Below are positions 5,742-6,007 of a stretch of 6,007 bases of DNA, piece after piece. Under the pieces are notes generated by a model. That model ran no database searches, was not told the DNA's origin, and saw only the letters and a program-made list of their open reading frames with translations. Positions within the stretch are counted from its first letter, which is position 1. Each line of letters begins with the position of its first letter. The stretch spans positions 1-6,007 of the forward strand of contig DOUV01000079.1 of the NCBI GenBank assembly GCA_003520455.1. The letters run 5' to 3'. The translations under genes and the position numbers were made by a program. This stretch comes from Chloroflexota bacterium. GTDB lineage: Bacteria > Chloroflexota > Anaerolineae > Ardenticatenales > Ardenticatenaceae.

Positions 5742-6007
5742 ATGAACCGCACCTGGAGCCTCACAAGACGGACGAATCTCCTCGCAGTTCTCGTTCTGCT
5801 GCTCGCCGCGGCACTCTTTTCCACGTCCTCAACCCAGGCGACCTCGGAGTTCGTGCGCATCGATGGAACCGCCTTCACGCTGAATGGTGCTTCCTTCTAC
5901 TACGCCGGTGCGAACACCTACTACCTGATCTACAAATCGAACTTTATGGTCAATGACGTGCTGGATTCCGCCCAGGCCATGGGGATGAAAGTCATCCGCA
6001 CGTGGGG
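5742..6007 (+). CDS. Secreted GH5-type glycosidase, probably endo-beta-1,4-mannanase (5' part only)
   Basis: Only the first 88 codons are in the window; the gene runs off the right edge. Residues 1-33 form a Sec signal peptide: basic start (MNRTWSLTRRTN), a hydrophobic core LLAVLVLLLAAALF, and a likely cleavage after STQA at residue 33. The mature start has the pattern seen at the N-terminus of GH5 beta-mannanases: FVRIDGTAFTLNG, then SFYYAGANTYYLIYKS, then a helix and strand DVLDSAQAMGMKVIRTW. Such enzymes hydrolyse mannan backbones outside the cell. The catalytic glutamates would be downstream and cannot be checked, so another GH5 activity (for example a glucanase) remains possible. The start at 5742 has GAGGGG 4 nt upstream. 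It is divergent from the cas operon, so it is probably an unrelated neighbour. Confidence 0.8.
   Translation, partial: MNRTWSLTRRTNLLAVLVLLLAAALFSTSSTQATSEFVRIDGTAFTLNGASFYYAGANTYYLIYKSNFMVNDVLDSAQAMGMKVIRTW

Noticed and set aside
5360..5878. N-terminal extension of cas3' by 173 codons
   Set aside because: The extension is rich in Arg, Ser and Pro with no domain, overlaps the start of the divergent glycosidase gene, and would ignore the strong Shine-Dalgarno site before 5359.
5723..5956. A 77-codon plus-strand frame overlapping the glycosidase start
   Set aside because: It is out of frame with the clear signal peptide and GH5-like sequence starting at 5742 and has no meaningful composition.
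1..6007. CRISPR repeat-spacer array
   Set aside because: No set of regularly spaced identical repeats of 25-40 bp was found on reading the window, including the two non-coding stretches. The array must lie outside if present.

Overview
This window is the 5' end of a type I-D CRISPR-Cas interference operon on the minus strand. Next to it, divergently transcribed on the plus strand, is the start of a secreted glycoside hydrolase gene. Coding DNA is GC-rich (hand-counted rows in cas10d are mostly 65-80% GC) with good Shine-Dalgarno sites. Type I-D systems occur in Cyanobacteria, Chloroflexota and archaea. The high GC, the bacterial signal peptide on the hydrolase and the G-rich repeat at the left edge make a Chloroflexota-like bacterium my best guess, but this is inference and not firm.

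Layout, read in the direction of the cas operon (right to left). Positions 5360-5741 are a 382-bp intergenic region holding a perfect inverted repeat just upstream of the cas genes, a direct repeat and three possible stem-loops. At 5359-3233 is cas3', an HD-less helicase of 708 aa with all superfamily 2 motifs. After a 31-nt gap comes cas10d (csc3) at 3201-43, the large subunit of 1052 aa. It carries the HD nuclease that Cas3' lacks, plus a CxxC...CxxC zinc site, and it has no GGDD cyclase motif. Inside its 3' end is a very good in-frame ribosome binding site and ATG (501) that would yield a separate 152-aa small subunit, Cas11d. Positions 1-42 after the cas10d stop hold a G-run sequence that looks like half of a dispersed palindrome. 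The remaining expected I-D genes (csc2, csc1, cas6, cas4, cas1, cas2) would lie to the left, outside the window. No CRISPR repeats are present here.

On the plus strand from 5742 to the right edge is the first 88 codons of a signal-peptide-bearing protein that resembles GH5 beta-mannanases. It marks the edge of the CRISPR locus and has no evident functional link to it.

How the genes work together: in type I-D the Cascade-like complex (Cas10d, Csc2, Csc1, Cas6, Cas11d) binds target DNA. Cas3' supplies ATP-driven unwinding, and the HD domain of Cas10d supplies the nuclease. Both halves of this split Cas3 activity are intact in this window. Two points deserve most attention: the internally encoded Cas11d, and a roughly 360-bp AT-rich stretch with shifted codon use inside cas10d that suggests recombination with a diverged homologue.
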